Positions 9,850 to 22,300 of a DNA stretch of 64,000 nucleotides are shown piece by piece. The translations under genes and the position numbers were made by a program. Source of the stretch: Mesostigma viride. Taxonomy: Eukaryota > Streptophyta > Mesostigmatophyceae > Mesostigmatales > Mesostigmataceae. How positions within the stretch are numbered: the stretch's first letter is position 1; every line of letters begins with the position of its first letter. The stretch spans positions 16,001-80,000 of the forward strand of contig RPFO01002108.1 of the NCBI GenBank assembly GCA_009746045.1, read 5' to 3'. A model generated the notes under the pieces. The model worked only from the letters and a program-made list of their open reading frames with translations. It was not told the origin of the DNA and ran no database searches.

Positions 9850-12828
9850 CATAGGTCCGGGTCGCGCCACGTCGGTGCGTGGCACGCGCTTGCAAGTTTG
9901 CCAGTGGATTGCGACGGGGCGCAAGGGGACCCTGCCATAGGTGGTGTCTACCAGCAACGTGCGCGTGTAAGATGCATCCAGGCCGCATGCATGCATAGCA
10001 CACGTGGTGTGCCTTGACTATATCTGCGTACGCCGGGCTCAGCGCCCCTCAGTTGTCGATGCTCGCGTCTTGCAAGATTCTGTCCGCACGGTGGAATCTG
10101 ATCACCGTCTCGTGCTCGCTCGCATCAGATTGCGGTTTCCTGCCCGGGTGAAACCGTCGCGACAGCTGGCGCCTCAGCCAGATCTCGATCAAGGTGCTCC
10201 GGATTGTACGTGCTGAAGGATGCCGACAAGATGTCAGCAGCAGAGCAGGCCGCTACATAGTCGCACAGGGTGACAGGGACGACTTTCTGGCCGTCTTCGA
10301 CGCCAGGGGCAGCCGCCAGGAGTTACACGCCAGTCCGCCGCCGGTTGATATTTCAGTGATCCTCCGCGGTATCGCTGCCAAGTATCGTCTGGCTGCCCAC
10401 ACCCTCCCCTCCTTGCCTCTGCGCCGGGCGGCTTGCTTTCCACCGTCACGCACCGACAGTGGTCGCCGCTATAGGCAGATGCTCCGCCGCAACAGGGATC
10501 CGACCGCCAATTAAACCAGGGCTGCAAGCAGCTCTGAGGCCGTCGCCTACGCGCAGGCTGAGACGGGCAGACGCTCAGCAGATGGTCAAGGACCTGCGCA
10601 GCTGCCAGCAGAAGCACGACGGCAAGGGGGCCTGGTTCTGACCAGTACTTAAGCGCCTCACGGGCACCCGGACGGCCTAGTAGCTCGGCCGGCCCCACCG
10701 CCACGACGTCCCTGCATGGCGCCCCAGCCAAGCGGCTTCGTACCTGGGCCGCGGCCACGGCCGAGGTTGGGACGCGGCCGGGGACAGCTGCGCCGCCCCC
10801 ACCCCAGTGCTCCCAGCCGCCGCCGCCCGCCCGGCCGCCCTCCAGGGCCGGCCCCGCGCTGGGCCCCCGGCCCCGCCTAGGTCAGCGGCGGACTACCTAG
10901 TCCCCCCGGCCCGCTGATCGGCCCACTTGGCGACCCGTCCGGCGACATGCCTCCTTTCACCTCTCGCGAGGTCACGGAGGCGGTCCAGCGCCTGCGTTAT
11001 GACGCAGCCACCGGCTCCGACGAGATTCCTGCCGCAGTTGTGAAACTTGAAGCCGAATTCGAGGACACCGGTGTTATGCTGCTCTTCCGGGACATCTGCA
11101 ACCGCCTTCTGCTGTTGTCGCAACCGCCTCCAGCAGCCTGGCAACACAGTTTTCGCACGATGCTGTACTGTTGTTGAACTTAGAACAAGGGGTCGCCAGC
11201 CGACCCCGGCAAAGTACAGAGGGGTGTGCATTCAAAGTGTCCGGCCCTCAAGCTTCTTATTATGCGGCTCATCCTGAACCGCATGCGCCCGGCCCTGGAC
11301 GGTCACCTCAGCGAGACTCAGCACGGCTTCCGTTCAGGTCGCAACACAGTACAGGCGCTCTTCGCTACTCGCCGACTGGTGGAGGAACTGCAACGCCTTC
11401 AGCCTGGTGAGTCCCCTTTGCACCTTGTGCTGGTGGACTTCATCAAAGCCTTCAGATTCGGTTTTCTGGCCTGCGCTTTGGGACATCCTCGAGCTGTTCC
11501 GGATCCCCCGCCGGCCCCCTTATTGCTGTCATCCGCAACCTGTATGAAGGGTCCACCACTTCGGTGCGCACTTCTTACGGGACCACGCCACCATGCCCTT
11601 TACAGAAGGGTGTGTGGCAGGGCTGCGTGCTGTCGCCCTACCTGTTCATTATTGTGGTCGAATACGTAATGATTCAGGCGCGCAAGCGATTTGCCCGCAT
11701 CGTGGGTAGGGAACCAGGGGTGCAGGTTGCTAAGCACTTCTGGCATGGCGGAGCGGAAACGGAGATTCGGCTGGCGGACATCATCTACGCAGACGACACC
11801 ACCCTCTTCGAGGACACCGTGGGCACGTGCAGACATGGCTTGACTGCCTGGCTATCGAGGCCCGTGCAGTGGGGCTTGAGGTCAGCAAGAAGACAGAGGC
11901 CCTGGCGGTTGGGCTCACCCACTCACCGCCACCCCTCTATCTCACTAGACAGCTCTCGAGTCCTGTATCGGGACCGCGTCAAGCTGCTGGGCAGCCTGCT
12001 TCCCAGCTGCGAGGCTGATGTGGACCATCGCATCTCCCTCGCCTGGCACGCTTTACGCCAGTACCGGGCCCTGTGGCGCAAGCCCCTGGGCAGGATCGAG
12101 AAACAGGACCTGTTTAAGGTCCTCGTCCTTCCTGTTCTCACGTATGGGGCCGAGACGTGGACCCTTGCACCGCCGACCGGCCTGGCCCGCAAGCTGGACG
12201 GCGCGGTCACCAGCATGCTGCGTTCCATTTTCAGAGTAGGATATGCTGCTCATGGACATCCGCAATGAGGACCTGTACCAGGGCATGCCCTATATCACCA
12301 GCACCATTAAGCAACGACGCCTGCAGCTCGTAGGGCACCTAGCTCGCACCAACCAGGTAGACACCTCACGTGGCCCCCCCGCAGGATCGACTGCGACCAG
12401 CTCAGCCTGGCCGGCACTTCCTGACGTGGGCCGGGCCCCGTGATGCTAGACGCCGCAAGGCCCGCACCTTCAAAGAACAGCTAGTAGATCGGGACATGGG
12501 GGGCCTAGGTCTTTCCATGATTTGGAAGAAGATGATGGACAATGCCAAGTGGGCCCAGGTCGTAGAGGACAACGAGCCCCCCCCCGTGGGGAAGCGCCCG
12601 CGTGTGCGAACCCGCGGGAGACACGCCAGACAGCTCCCCTAGGGTAGCGGGATGTTGTTTAGATAGCTGTTGTAGTTAGTGATGTTGTTAGATAGATGTT
12701 GTAGGTAGCTGATGTAGGTAGATTAGACCGGTAGGAATGTTGCACCCATCCCTCCATCCATCGGGGTTAATGCTCCGTGACTCCCCAACGGGAGCACGAG
12801 TCTAATTAATTAATTAATTAATTAATAG
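9850..12828 (+). mobile_element. Non-LTR retrotransposon (LINE), 5'-truncated
   Basis: The element contains the end of an APE-type endonuclease (DYICVRR and SDHRLV at about 10015-10125), a degraded linker and a reverse transcriptase. The C-terminus is of the kind seen in many non-LTR elements (RRLQLVGHLARTN at about 12316-12355). After the stop at 12640-12642 come about 130 nt of 3' UTR, the hairpin at 12776-12798 and a TTAA tail ending near 12828. The left border is uncertain. It is the same family as the copies at 5770-7427 and 43800-47221. Confidence 0.75.
10004..12642 (+). pseudogene. LINE ORF2: endonuclease remnant and reverse transcriptase
   Basis: The pieces in order are: endonuclease C-terminus with the SDH motif (about 10100); an RT N-terminal block with GSDEIPAAVV (about 11010); HGFRSGRNTV (about 11325); motif A as VDFIKAF (about 11430), where the catalytic Asp is present; motif B as GVWQGCVLSPYLF (about 11610); motif C as YADDT (about 11788); the KTE block (about 11890); GAETW (about 12150); and a PVGKRP C-terminus. 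Several frameshifts separate the blocks (for example near 11190, 11470 and 11850), so no intact enzyme is encoded. Confidence 0.75.
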
Positions 12829-14868
12829 CACACGTTACGGGACCATCATGCCATGTGTGTCCTATCCAACAGTTTTCTGATTCAACAGCAAAAAAATTGG
12901 TATTACGAAATTTACAAAAATCATACATCCCGGCAACACGATGTAAGTTTCATATCAACAAACCCTTGATCAGCTTATGAGAAGCACACCTATTTGATAC
13001 CCACATCTTGTGCACATGAGGGTACAAACCAACGCCATGTCGCCTCTGACTCGCTCGCCCAATACGGGCCAGCATGACCACGCCACTATCCCTTGGAAGA
13101 ATGATCAATTTTCCGTTTACCATGAGGCCACAAGCGTAGCACTGACGCCGCTGTGGTCCATCAGGTTTCCCAATGTGAGACTAAATACCTGTACAAAAAA
13201 CAACCGAACCCCTTGCCAGCTGTGCTTGTAGCTAGCCAGCCCGCAGAAACTTGACATGAAAGCGGGGCAGACATGCCTAGATCAGCATGTATTAGCTACT
13301 TTATAACACCGCTCCACGGGAGCTTCGGCATACCACAGCTGGCCAACCATCTGATTCGGCTGTCACCAGCTCTTAGGTCATGCTCTTGACCCATGCCGAA
13401 CAGCTCTCGTGCACATGGCGATGGGCAGTAATTGATTAGCAAAGGCGTGCCCGGCGAGGTAGACCGCAGGGCGAATGCCGGATTCCGCCTGCGGGGCAAT
13501 GCCATGCAGCCGCCTGCCGCAGGGAGAAAAATGTGCGGATGAGCAAAAGTGCAAAAAGTAAAACAGTAAAAATAATAAATGGAAGTCCCCAAAGAAAGCA
13601 TGATGGTTGCACATAGAAACCTATACAACCCTTTGCGCATACTTTAGAGACCCCATTACACTGGCTATTCTGCTAATCCCATTACTCCAGCTTTCAGCAT
13701 GCACTCAGTGACTGTGATTTCCACTATGACAATAGCAGCTGTAGCGTTGCTTGTATAAAGTACAACAAATGAGAGTACGAGCAATGTCTTCCGGGTGCTG
13801 ATGAGCAACAAGATTTGAATGTCCTCCCGCTACTGAGCAACTTGAGCAGGCCACGGTGACCGAGGCAGGCTGGCCCTGACACATTGGACGAGCAGCAAGT
13901 GGCGCAGAGGATACGCTCCAATGTTCACACATCGCTGACATCCCCGCCAGGTCAGCATCTGCCCACGGCCAGGCCCGGTTGTGTACCACAGGAGGGAGGG
14001 GGGGCCGCCGTGGCTGCTAGATGTGCCAGCAGCGCACGTCGGCTCCCCCTCAATGTTATGAGCAGCGCAAAATATGGGAGGGCGTGTGGTGGCGACCCGG
14101 CGCATGCGCGATGGGCCGCGCGCTATCCCATGAACGATTAGCTGCGACTAGTGAGTGATACTCATGCTAGGTGCTATTGATGATGGGTGAAACAGTGCGA
14201 TCTGTTAAAATTTTTAGGATATTTCCGATAATCATGTTGTCGTCCCCATGTTCCAAACTTGGACGCATTGCACAGCGCATCGCTAGGAAATGACAGAGCT
14301 TCACCGTATGTGTCCTGCCAGGTAACGGGGAGACATATCCAAGGCACTCAAGGCTGCAAAGCATCGATCTGGGTTTGAAAAGTTTAGGAACCAACATAGC
14401 TCTCCTGAAACAGAGTAATACGAAAAGCTCTGCCAAAGCCAGCACTGCCACCACAGCTCATGCAAAGTGCATGGGACGGTGCCGCCATGATGTGGGTATC
14501 GTGCCACTGGCTAAATTTATAGTTTAAATTGATGTCATTGTGTCACTGGTGACGGAGCACACTGCCACACATGCATAGCTCACGTGGGTTCAGACCCAGG
14601 CTCTAGTGGATACTAATACTGGATTAAAAGGGTTGAAATATGCGTAGTTCTCCCGAAATCAAGGCAAAAGAAAAGGATGGGTTGCAGCAGGTTGGAGCTA
14701 CGCACATGAGCACGGCACTGGTAAACCACGATCCCCCGCAGCACTCCCAGGCATTATGGAGCAGTTGAGCACTATGCATTTGACCATGTATGGCGCAGGC
14801 CTACTGGCGGGGCAGCGCCACTTACTGGCAACGGGAGATATGCTCCACCCAGCCATGTCGCTTGGCTC
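12829..14868. other. Intergenic, 3' flank of the NT-C2 gene
   Basis: No gene recognised. A TTACA at 13656-13660 (TGTAA read on minus) is the nearest candidate algal-type poly(A) signal for the minus-strand gene, but 1.2 kb after its stop, so it is doubtful. Confidence 0.4.
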
Positions 14869-16288
14869 CTAGCGCTTCTTGGTGGTCAGCTTGGCAAGTT
14901 GCACCTGGGGGAAACACACCAGCGGCCGAGGCATGCGATCGACCAGATGAGGGACATAAAATAGAACAGACTGCCTAAACATACTGCCAGGTGGGGGAGA
15001 AATTCAGCCGCCACAAGAACTGGCACAAGACCTGTTGACCCCGCTTTTTTCCCCAAACAGACCCATCTATGGCCCCTAGCAACTTGGAATCCGACCAATC
15101 AGGATACCCCTGCGAAGCGCTAGACCCTACCTACAGGATGCTGACCACAGCCCATGCATGAACTTCGTGACTGCCCCGATGAGACCCAGGAAGGAATGAA
15201 GGAATGGCCCGATAGAGGCTGAGCATTGCAGCCATGGGTAGTACAAAATCATACGCAATCCTATCCATGTCTTACTGGTAAGCATTAGAGTGGTAAGCAT
15301 TACATGTCATGCATGATACCGGCGGCCAGAGCGGCCTAATTAATTAATGAAGAAGATGCCTCCGTGGGTAGCATATGTAACACATATCCCTGAGAAGGGG
15401 CATATGGGTTTCAAATACAGTCTGGGCTACAAACTGCAGGCGGAGGATGTAAACTGATGCCTACTCGGGGTGCACAAGGTGCACCTGCACCACTCGCGGC
15501 CAGAAGAGCCCCCGCATCCAAACAATGACCAGCCCCAAGCAACATCCGACTCGCACAGTCATAGACGATAAAGCAGATTCTCATTTTCAAACTGGACAGA
15601 TGACAAAGTGACTTTGGACAGCAACCCACGTTGAGGGGAGGTTTCCAAGGTGCACTCATACTTGAGCATACGTGAGGGACGAACCGCCATACCACATCAC
15701 ACTGAAGTATAGGGATATCAGCGTCCCTTGCGTAACATGACATGCAACGCGAGCAGCACAGTCCTCTCCTCGTACCCCTACCACACCAAGCCATGTAGTA
15801 CTACACCACATTCTCTAGTAAGCTATCACAGGGTATACTATAACCGACATACCTCGAGCGACGTGAGCTGCTTGGCGAGCAGCACGTTCCTCTCCTTGGC
15901 CTTGTTGGTGGATGTGCGCAGTTCACGCATCTGCATCTGCTGGTCCTCGCGCTCGTACTCGGATTGCTGGCGCACGCAACGCAACGCCCGCCAACCGGGG
16001 GGGGGGAGGGCAAGGTTGAGAGTAGTTCACGGAATGCAACACGGGCCATGGGATAACAATACAAGGAAAGTGACGCGCAACGCTGCACCAGCACACATGG
16101 GGCAAGGTGGAGGGAGTGTTAACCTGTAGAGTGCACCGGCCTCAACATCAGCCACATGAAAATGATAACACCAGGAAAATACAAGCGAAGGTAGCCTATA
16201 TTAATTTTTTTTTTAATCTAAATTTTTTATTTTTTAAAAAAAATTAATTTAATTTTAATTTTTTCTTTTTAAATTTAGATTTTTATTA

Positions 16289-16344
<56 letters not shown>

Positions 16345-19300
16345 TTTTAATGTGCCGGCTGACGCAACGGCAGCAACAAGGTCAAGGGCTAGTCGGTCGA
16401 GGGGCAGGGAATCAGGTATTGACAATGGTGAGATACTACAAAGGGGAGAGAGACATACGCCCATGCAACCAGGGGCACACAAGTGAAGGGGAGGAATATG
16501 GCATCCATTAACTTAGTGAGTCACGAAGTCCCGTTGGGGAGCCGTGGAGCATTGATCAGGCATGAACCAGCATGGGAGAGGACAGCATGGGACAGAACCA
16601 TGGGAACAGAACCGGCATGGGGAGAAAGACACGCACACCGACGCGACAAGGGGAGCACATTCAAGCGAAAGAGAGGCGAGAGGCTGGATATGATAATCTA
16701 CACTTCACAGAAACTTTACGGAAACTCTCCACATTGGCTAACATCCCGCTGAGGAATCGGCCGATGTGCAGGGACATTATGCTAACGATTTAAGTTGCAA
16801 TTCTGGTTCTCAGCACTGTTTCATGCACTCGATTGCCATGTCACGCAGAAACCGTGGTTGATGTTGTGTAATACACGCTACGTGTCTCGCATATAAATGC
16901 ATCGAGTGACCATGGTTGTTTCACGCCGTGGGCAAGCGTGGGGAGGCGAGAGGACGTACCGCCAGTGCCACCTTGGCGTTGACGAGCTCCACCGTGGTCT
17001 CGTCCAACCGGCTGCATGGGGCAAACGGGGGGGCAACGCAGCAGGTTCAAGAGACAGGCATCCAGCCAGCCCCAGATAGTGTGCACGAGATGGGGCATGC
17101 CTTCCAACAATGGACCGACAGATATCATGTCAGGCAACCAGTGGCTACTCCTTCCCATTTCGCCCCTCCTTCATTCAGGAAATCTTTCACAAGGGCCAGG
17201 GCATGCACCTGGGTGGGGCTTAGCCCTTGCTACCAGGCGAACCCACAGGACGGGTGGCACAGTTGCCTTCGTGGCAGAGCCAGAGTTTCTCCTGAAACGC
17301 TTTTCTCCTCAAACACAATTGAAGCGCATGAGTACAGCGCACCTACTTCATCCTCCGGTGCTCATCACTGTTGCACCATCAATACCCAGGGTTACACATG
17401 CCCACTACCCAGACTATCTACCCAGACTATCTACCCAAGCAAACCCCGCTTGGACCCTACTCCTATGAAGTGACACATCCAAATGAGTCACGGAATACCA
17501 ACAAGAGCTTGCAAGCAACCAATACACTTAACAGACGACAGGTCATGCTCACAGCCCCTGGATCCTGGCGTACCTGACGGCGTCGGCGTTGGCGGCGAGT
17601 TTCCGCTCCAGTTCCGCAACCTTCGATTCCAGCAGCCGTACACGCCTGCTGGCCTCCTCCTCCGCGTCCTCCGCATGCTTGGCCTGGCCGGCCGATAGGC
17701 ATGAGTGGGGATGGGCGGGTTGTGTGAGGGAAGGAGGGAGGAAGGGGATTGGGGGGCCCAGGGGCAGAGGGCAAGGTTGGGGGAAAGGTACCGAATAACC
17801 TTTTTCAGAACATGGAAAGGCAGAATCAGCCAAGGCCAAAGGGAAGGGGGGGGAAGGTAGGTTGTCTGGGAAGCAGGTTGCGGAGAGTGGCAACTCTAGA
17901 GGAAGGCACGGTGGGCGGGTGGATATGCTTCTTCCGCCACTATTGAAGCAATGATGTGGGTACCATGTGCATGTGCATGGTAGCACGAGGCAAAGTGTGC
18001 AAACTAACGACTTTGTAAGATGCCGACTAGGTTCTTGACTAACCCATTCATAGCCAATACTAACCCAACTATCCGTGATGAAATAGATTGGGCTGCATGA
18101 CACTCTATTTTATATTGAAAATCCAGCCACCCAGGTACCATGGTCGTCTTGTGAACGCCAACACCGCGTTTTATCAAGGAGACAACCCGCGTTTTATGCA
18201 TGCTAATGCCAGCCATCCGCCACACTCTGTATCATTTGGCTGTCCCGCACTGATCACGACCAACCTGTGCCTATTGCTCTACACCAAGCCAGGCAGTGTG
18301 GATCATTTGGCTGTCCCGCACTGATCACGACCAACCTGTGCCTATTGCTCTACACCAAGCCAGGCAGTGTGGATCATTTGGCTGTCCAGCACGGATCACG
18401 ACCAACCTGTGCCTATTGCTCTACACCAAGCCAGGCAGTGTGGCTCATTTGGATGTCCCGCACGGATCACGACCAACCTGTGCCTATTGCTCTACACCAA
18501 GCCAGGCAGTGTGGCTCATTTGGATGTCCCGCACGGATCACGACCAACCTGTGCCTATTGCTCTACACCAAGCCAGGCAGTGTGGATCATTTGGATGTCC
18601 CGCACGGATCACGACCAACCTGTGCCCTATTGCTCTACACCAAGCCAGGCAGTGTGGCAGACGGCATACCGTAGAAATGCATACCATAGCATCCGGATAA
18701 CAGGACGCACGACATAATTAGCACGTAGACTGCGTAACGCAGATAACTCCATGCAGGCGGCAAGTCACTGTATGAGCAGACCCCACCCGCGTCGGGGTGC
18801 GCGCACGTACCTTTTGTGTGGCAACGTTGAGCTCCAGTTTGTGTGCCTCTGCAGACACGGACGCAGCACAGGGCACGCAAGCAGCCGGCACCGGTTTGTT
18901 CTCAACAAGTCAGCCACTGACATACTGGCCAGACCACCCCCCCCCCCCCCCCCAGTAGAACGCTCCTTTTCAGGCTTGCAATCGCGATGTGAGATCGATG
19001 GTTGTTTTCGTTGGCTGTTCGGCTAATGGGCCGGTCAGTCAAGCACAGGCCCACGGTCACGACTACCTAAAAATGACACAACTATCTAAAGATGTTGCAG
19101 TTCAGTATTTATCTTTCAGGTCCGCAATACCACCTACCTTGTAACCATAGCCGTACCCAGGTCGGTGCGGTATCCTGCCCGCTAAGCACACACCAGCGCA
19201 CAACAAAACTGCACCATAACTGCTTGGACGTGAATTCATGTCGTATAAGCGTACATATTGTAGTAATATATATATATATATATACTGTGAACCTCACCCA

Positions 19301-22300
19301 GGTCGGCGCAGTGCAGTTCCTCCGGTGCACCCAGCTCCTCGCATTATCTCCTTTATCCCCTACCTTATCCGCTCACATTATTGACTGAACGGGCCACCCT
19401 CGCCACCTTGAGTTCTTGTACTAGAAGTGTATGGTTGCCTCACTCAGTCTGGAACCTATGCGCCTCACCGAGGTCCGCACGGTACTGCTCCTCCAGCGCG
19501 GCCAGCTCCTCCTGCGCTTCTTGCAGCTGCACCGTGAGCTCCTGCTTCTCTGCGTCAAAGCGGTTCAGGTCCGCCCTGGCGTAGTGAGGGGACAGGAGGC
19601 ATGTGCAGAGACAGGAGCACGCGAGTGAGCTCTAGGGACAGTGATAGCACGCTGCGAGGCAAGAGTTTTTACAGCGGCTGATGTCCGCCCCGCACGCATG
19701 ATCAACAAACCTTTAGTCATCAATAAGAATATCAACCTTATCATCATTGTATATTTAGGATGAGAAACTACGAACACGCACGGATGGTGTAATCACGTGA
19801 TAGAAAACGACTGCATGCGAGGGGGGTCCTAAAAACCAAGAAAAATCAACACGACGCTGAATTCTGATGCAGAATCAAAAGACGAGAACATGTCTCGCTA
19901 GTAGCTACTTCAGGAGATGTCTAGAAAAAAAAGTTGTTGAGATTCTCCCGGCGACCCTAGAAGTCGCCTTCATCTCCATCCAGAATTTTGGGAAGTTGCC
20001 CGTCACAAAAAGTTTTATTTAGATTTTAAGCATCTTTTACTCATGCATCCTGTCTCCATCTGGATACAGCTACTCTGACTTTCCCTGCTTCCGGCGGCTA
20101 GGGGGGGGGGGGGGGGGCGGAAAAGAGGTGAAAATTTTGCGGAGCGTTGTGTCTGTAATCTTTTTTTGGAGTACCCCCTCGTTGCATGCGTGAAGAAACG
20201 ATGAAGGAGAGACGTGATCCCCGTGCGAGCAGGACAGGTACGCGAGAGAGTAGAACGGGATAGGCACCGAGGCATGGAGAGATGACGCGCCAACAAGCAC
20301 ATGCACACTTGTGGAGACGGGGAGCGAGTGATACGGCTGCAGCCTCACAACGGCTTGCTGGCTGTGAGGATACACATAAGGGCAAGCTTGCTTATTGCTC
20401 CATCTTGCGACTCAGATGCTTGATATGCTAGTCAGCTGGCTTGCTATGCTTAAGCAACAACGGGGTTGAGAAAACTATTTAACGTGTCTTGGTTATAAGA
20501 AGGCAACAGTACCAGGGGCTGGAGCAATAATGAGCAGATCAAATGGCCTCGCCACCCAACATGACAGTGTAGCACCGGCAACTCCAACCAAGGCCAGTCA
20601 AGCCACCAAGCAGCCCATCATGATGTGCCTCCGTAACCAAAGCTCACCTGAGGTTGTCATTCTCGTCTTGCACATCCTGGAACTCTCCCGCTTGCGGCTG
20701 CACACCGAGGGCCGGTTACAAGAGATTAGGCAACCAACAGTCGGCAAGGACAAGAATCGAAGTGTCAGCAAGCAGGGAACCCCACTTCCAAGACGAGCCG
20801 ACGTTCATCCTTCCATCCTGCACCAACCATGCTTGCTCCTCCAAAATTCCTCCCCATTTTTCTCCCTATGGATTACCAATGGGCCTCCAAGCCAGCTGCT
20901 TAAGTTAAAAAAGGCTGAGTTATTCAGAGTTAACTGAGGCTGTCGCTCTTTCCCTGGCCCGTCACGAATCCCATGACGAACTTTATCCACCACGGAAGGC
21001 CACAAGACATGCCATTGACGTGCCGCAGGCACGGAGCAGTAGGAATAATTGAAAGAAGACTCAGGCCCGCTATACCCGCTGCCCATGGGACAAAGTGTGT
21101 CCACTTGAAGGATGTTCACTCGACCCCATGCCTGCCTCGAGCAGTTCAAGCTCATGCAAAGGCCTCAAACAGACATCCCCCCAAAACAAGTCGTCGCTAC
21201 CCCCTGTCCCCACCTCGAGCTGTTTGTGGACCATGCAAGGCCACACGAGACACGCCGCCAGTGACCACTCACCCCCATGCCCGCCTCGAGCAGGTTGACG
21301 CGCTCGGTGAGCTTCTCGTTCTCCCGCGTCAGCTTGGTGGCCAGGTTCTTGGCCTCCGCCTTCTCGCGGATCAGCTGCTCCATCTGGTGGGTGACAGCAG
21401 GGAGCAAAGGAGGAGCAGAAGATTGCATGAGAAAACATAGGGGCCAGTGAAAAACCAAAGGTCTCATGAGTAATATAGCAGCGCATAGAGTAGTAAACTG
21501 GATTCTCTTCGCAAGCAGCAACCCCCCCCGAGAATCTCTCGCCTAAAGTTCATCCCCATCTTGACTCTAAACACAGACCCCAAAATAGCTTTCATCCTGT
21601 TTCGCACCCAGCAACAATCAACGCTCACCTCTATGCACCTAGTGCGCGCCCACCTACTAATGCTCACTGCTTCTAAACCAAGCGGTACAAGTCCCCCCCA
21701 TTATCATCCCTCTCCCAAGGTTACCTCTCAAAACACCACCGGCTTGCGCTCAACGCTTCAAAACCGATCAGTACGATCCCTCCCTTGCGCCTCTCTCACT
21801 ACCCCACCACTCCGACATCTAGAAACCCACCCAAATATCTGAATTATAAACTCACAATTACAGAACCCAGTCACACCCCTAAAACCCTAAAACCTCCAAA
21901 ACCAAACTCAAACCACTAGCCCCCACTCACACTTTTTGATGAAAAAAAATTCCCTGCCTTTTACTGAAAAAAAAAAAAATCACCACCCCCCACCTGCTCG
22001 CGCATCTGCTCAGACAGCTCCTGGTCCCGCTTGCGCTCCCGCTCAAACTTGGCGCGCATCGCCATCAGCGTGGGCGAGACGTCGTCGCCTGCATCCCCGC
22101 GGTCCATCGATGCGTCCTCATTCCACTCGGGGAGGCGCGACAGCCGGGCCTCCAGCTCGGCAGATGCGGCCGCGGCCGACTCCTTGGCGACGGCGAGGTC
22201 CTCTTGGAACTGGCGCAGCTCGTCCTGGGAGGCCTCCAGCTGCTTGCGGAGGTCCTGCAGGCGGTGGATGGAGTAAGAGATGGGTTTAACGATGCAGTTA

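Noticed and set aside
18231-18656. CRISPR-like array
   Set aside because: The 71-bp units repeat without distinct spacers, the genome is eukaryotic and the array is intronic.
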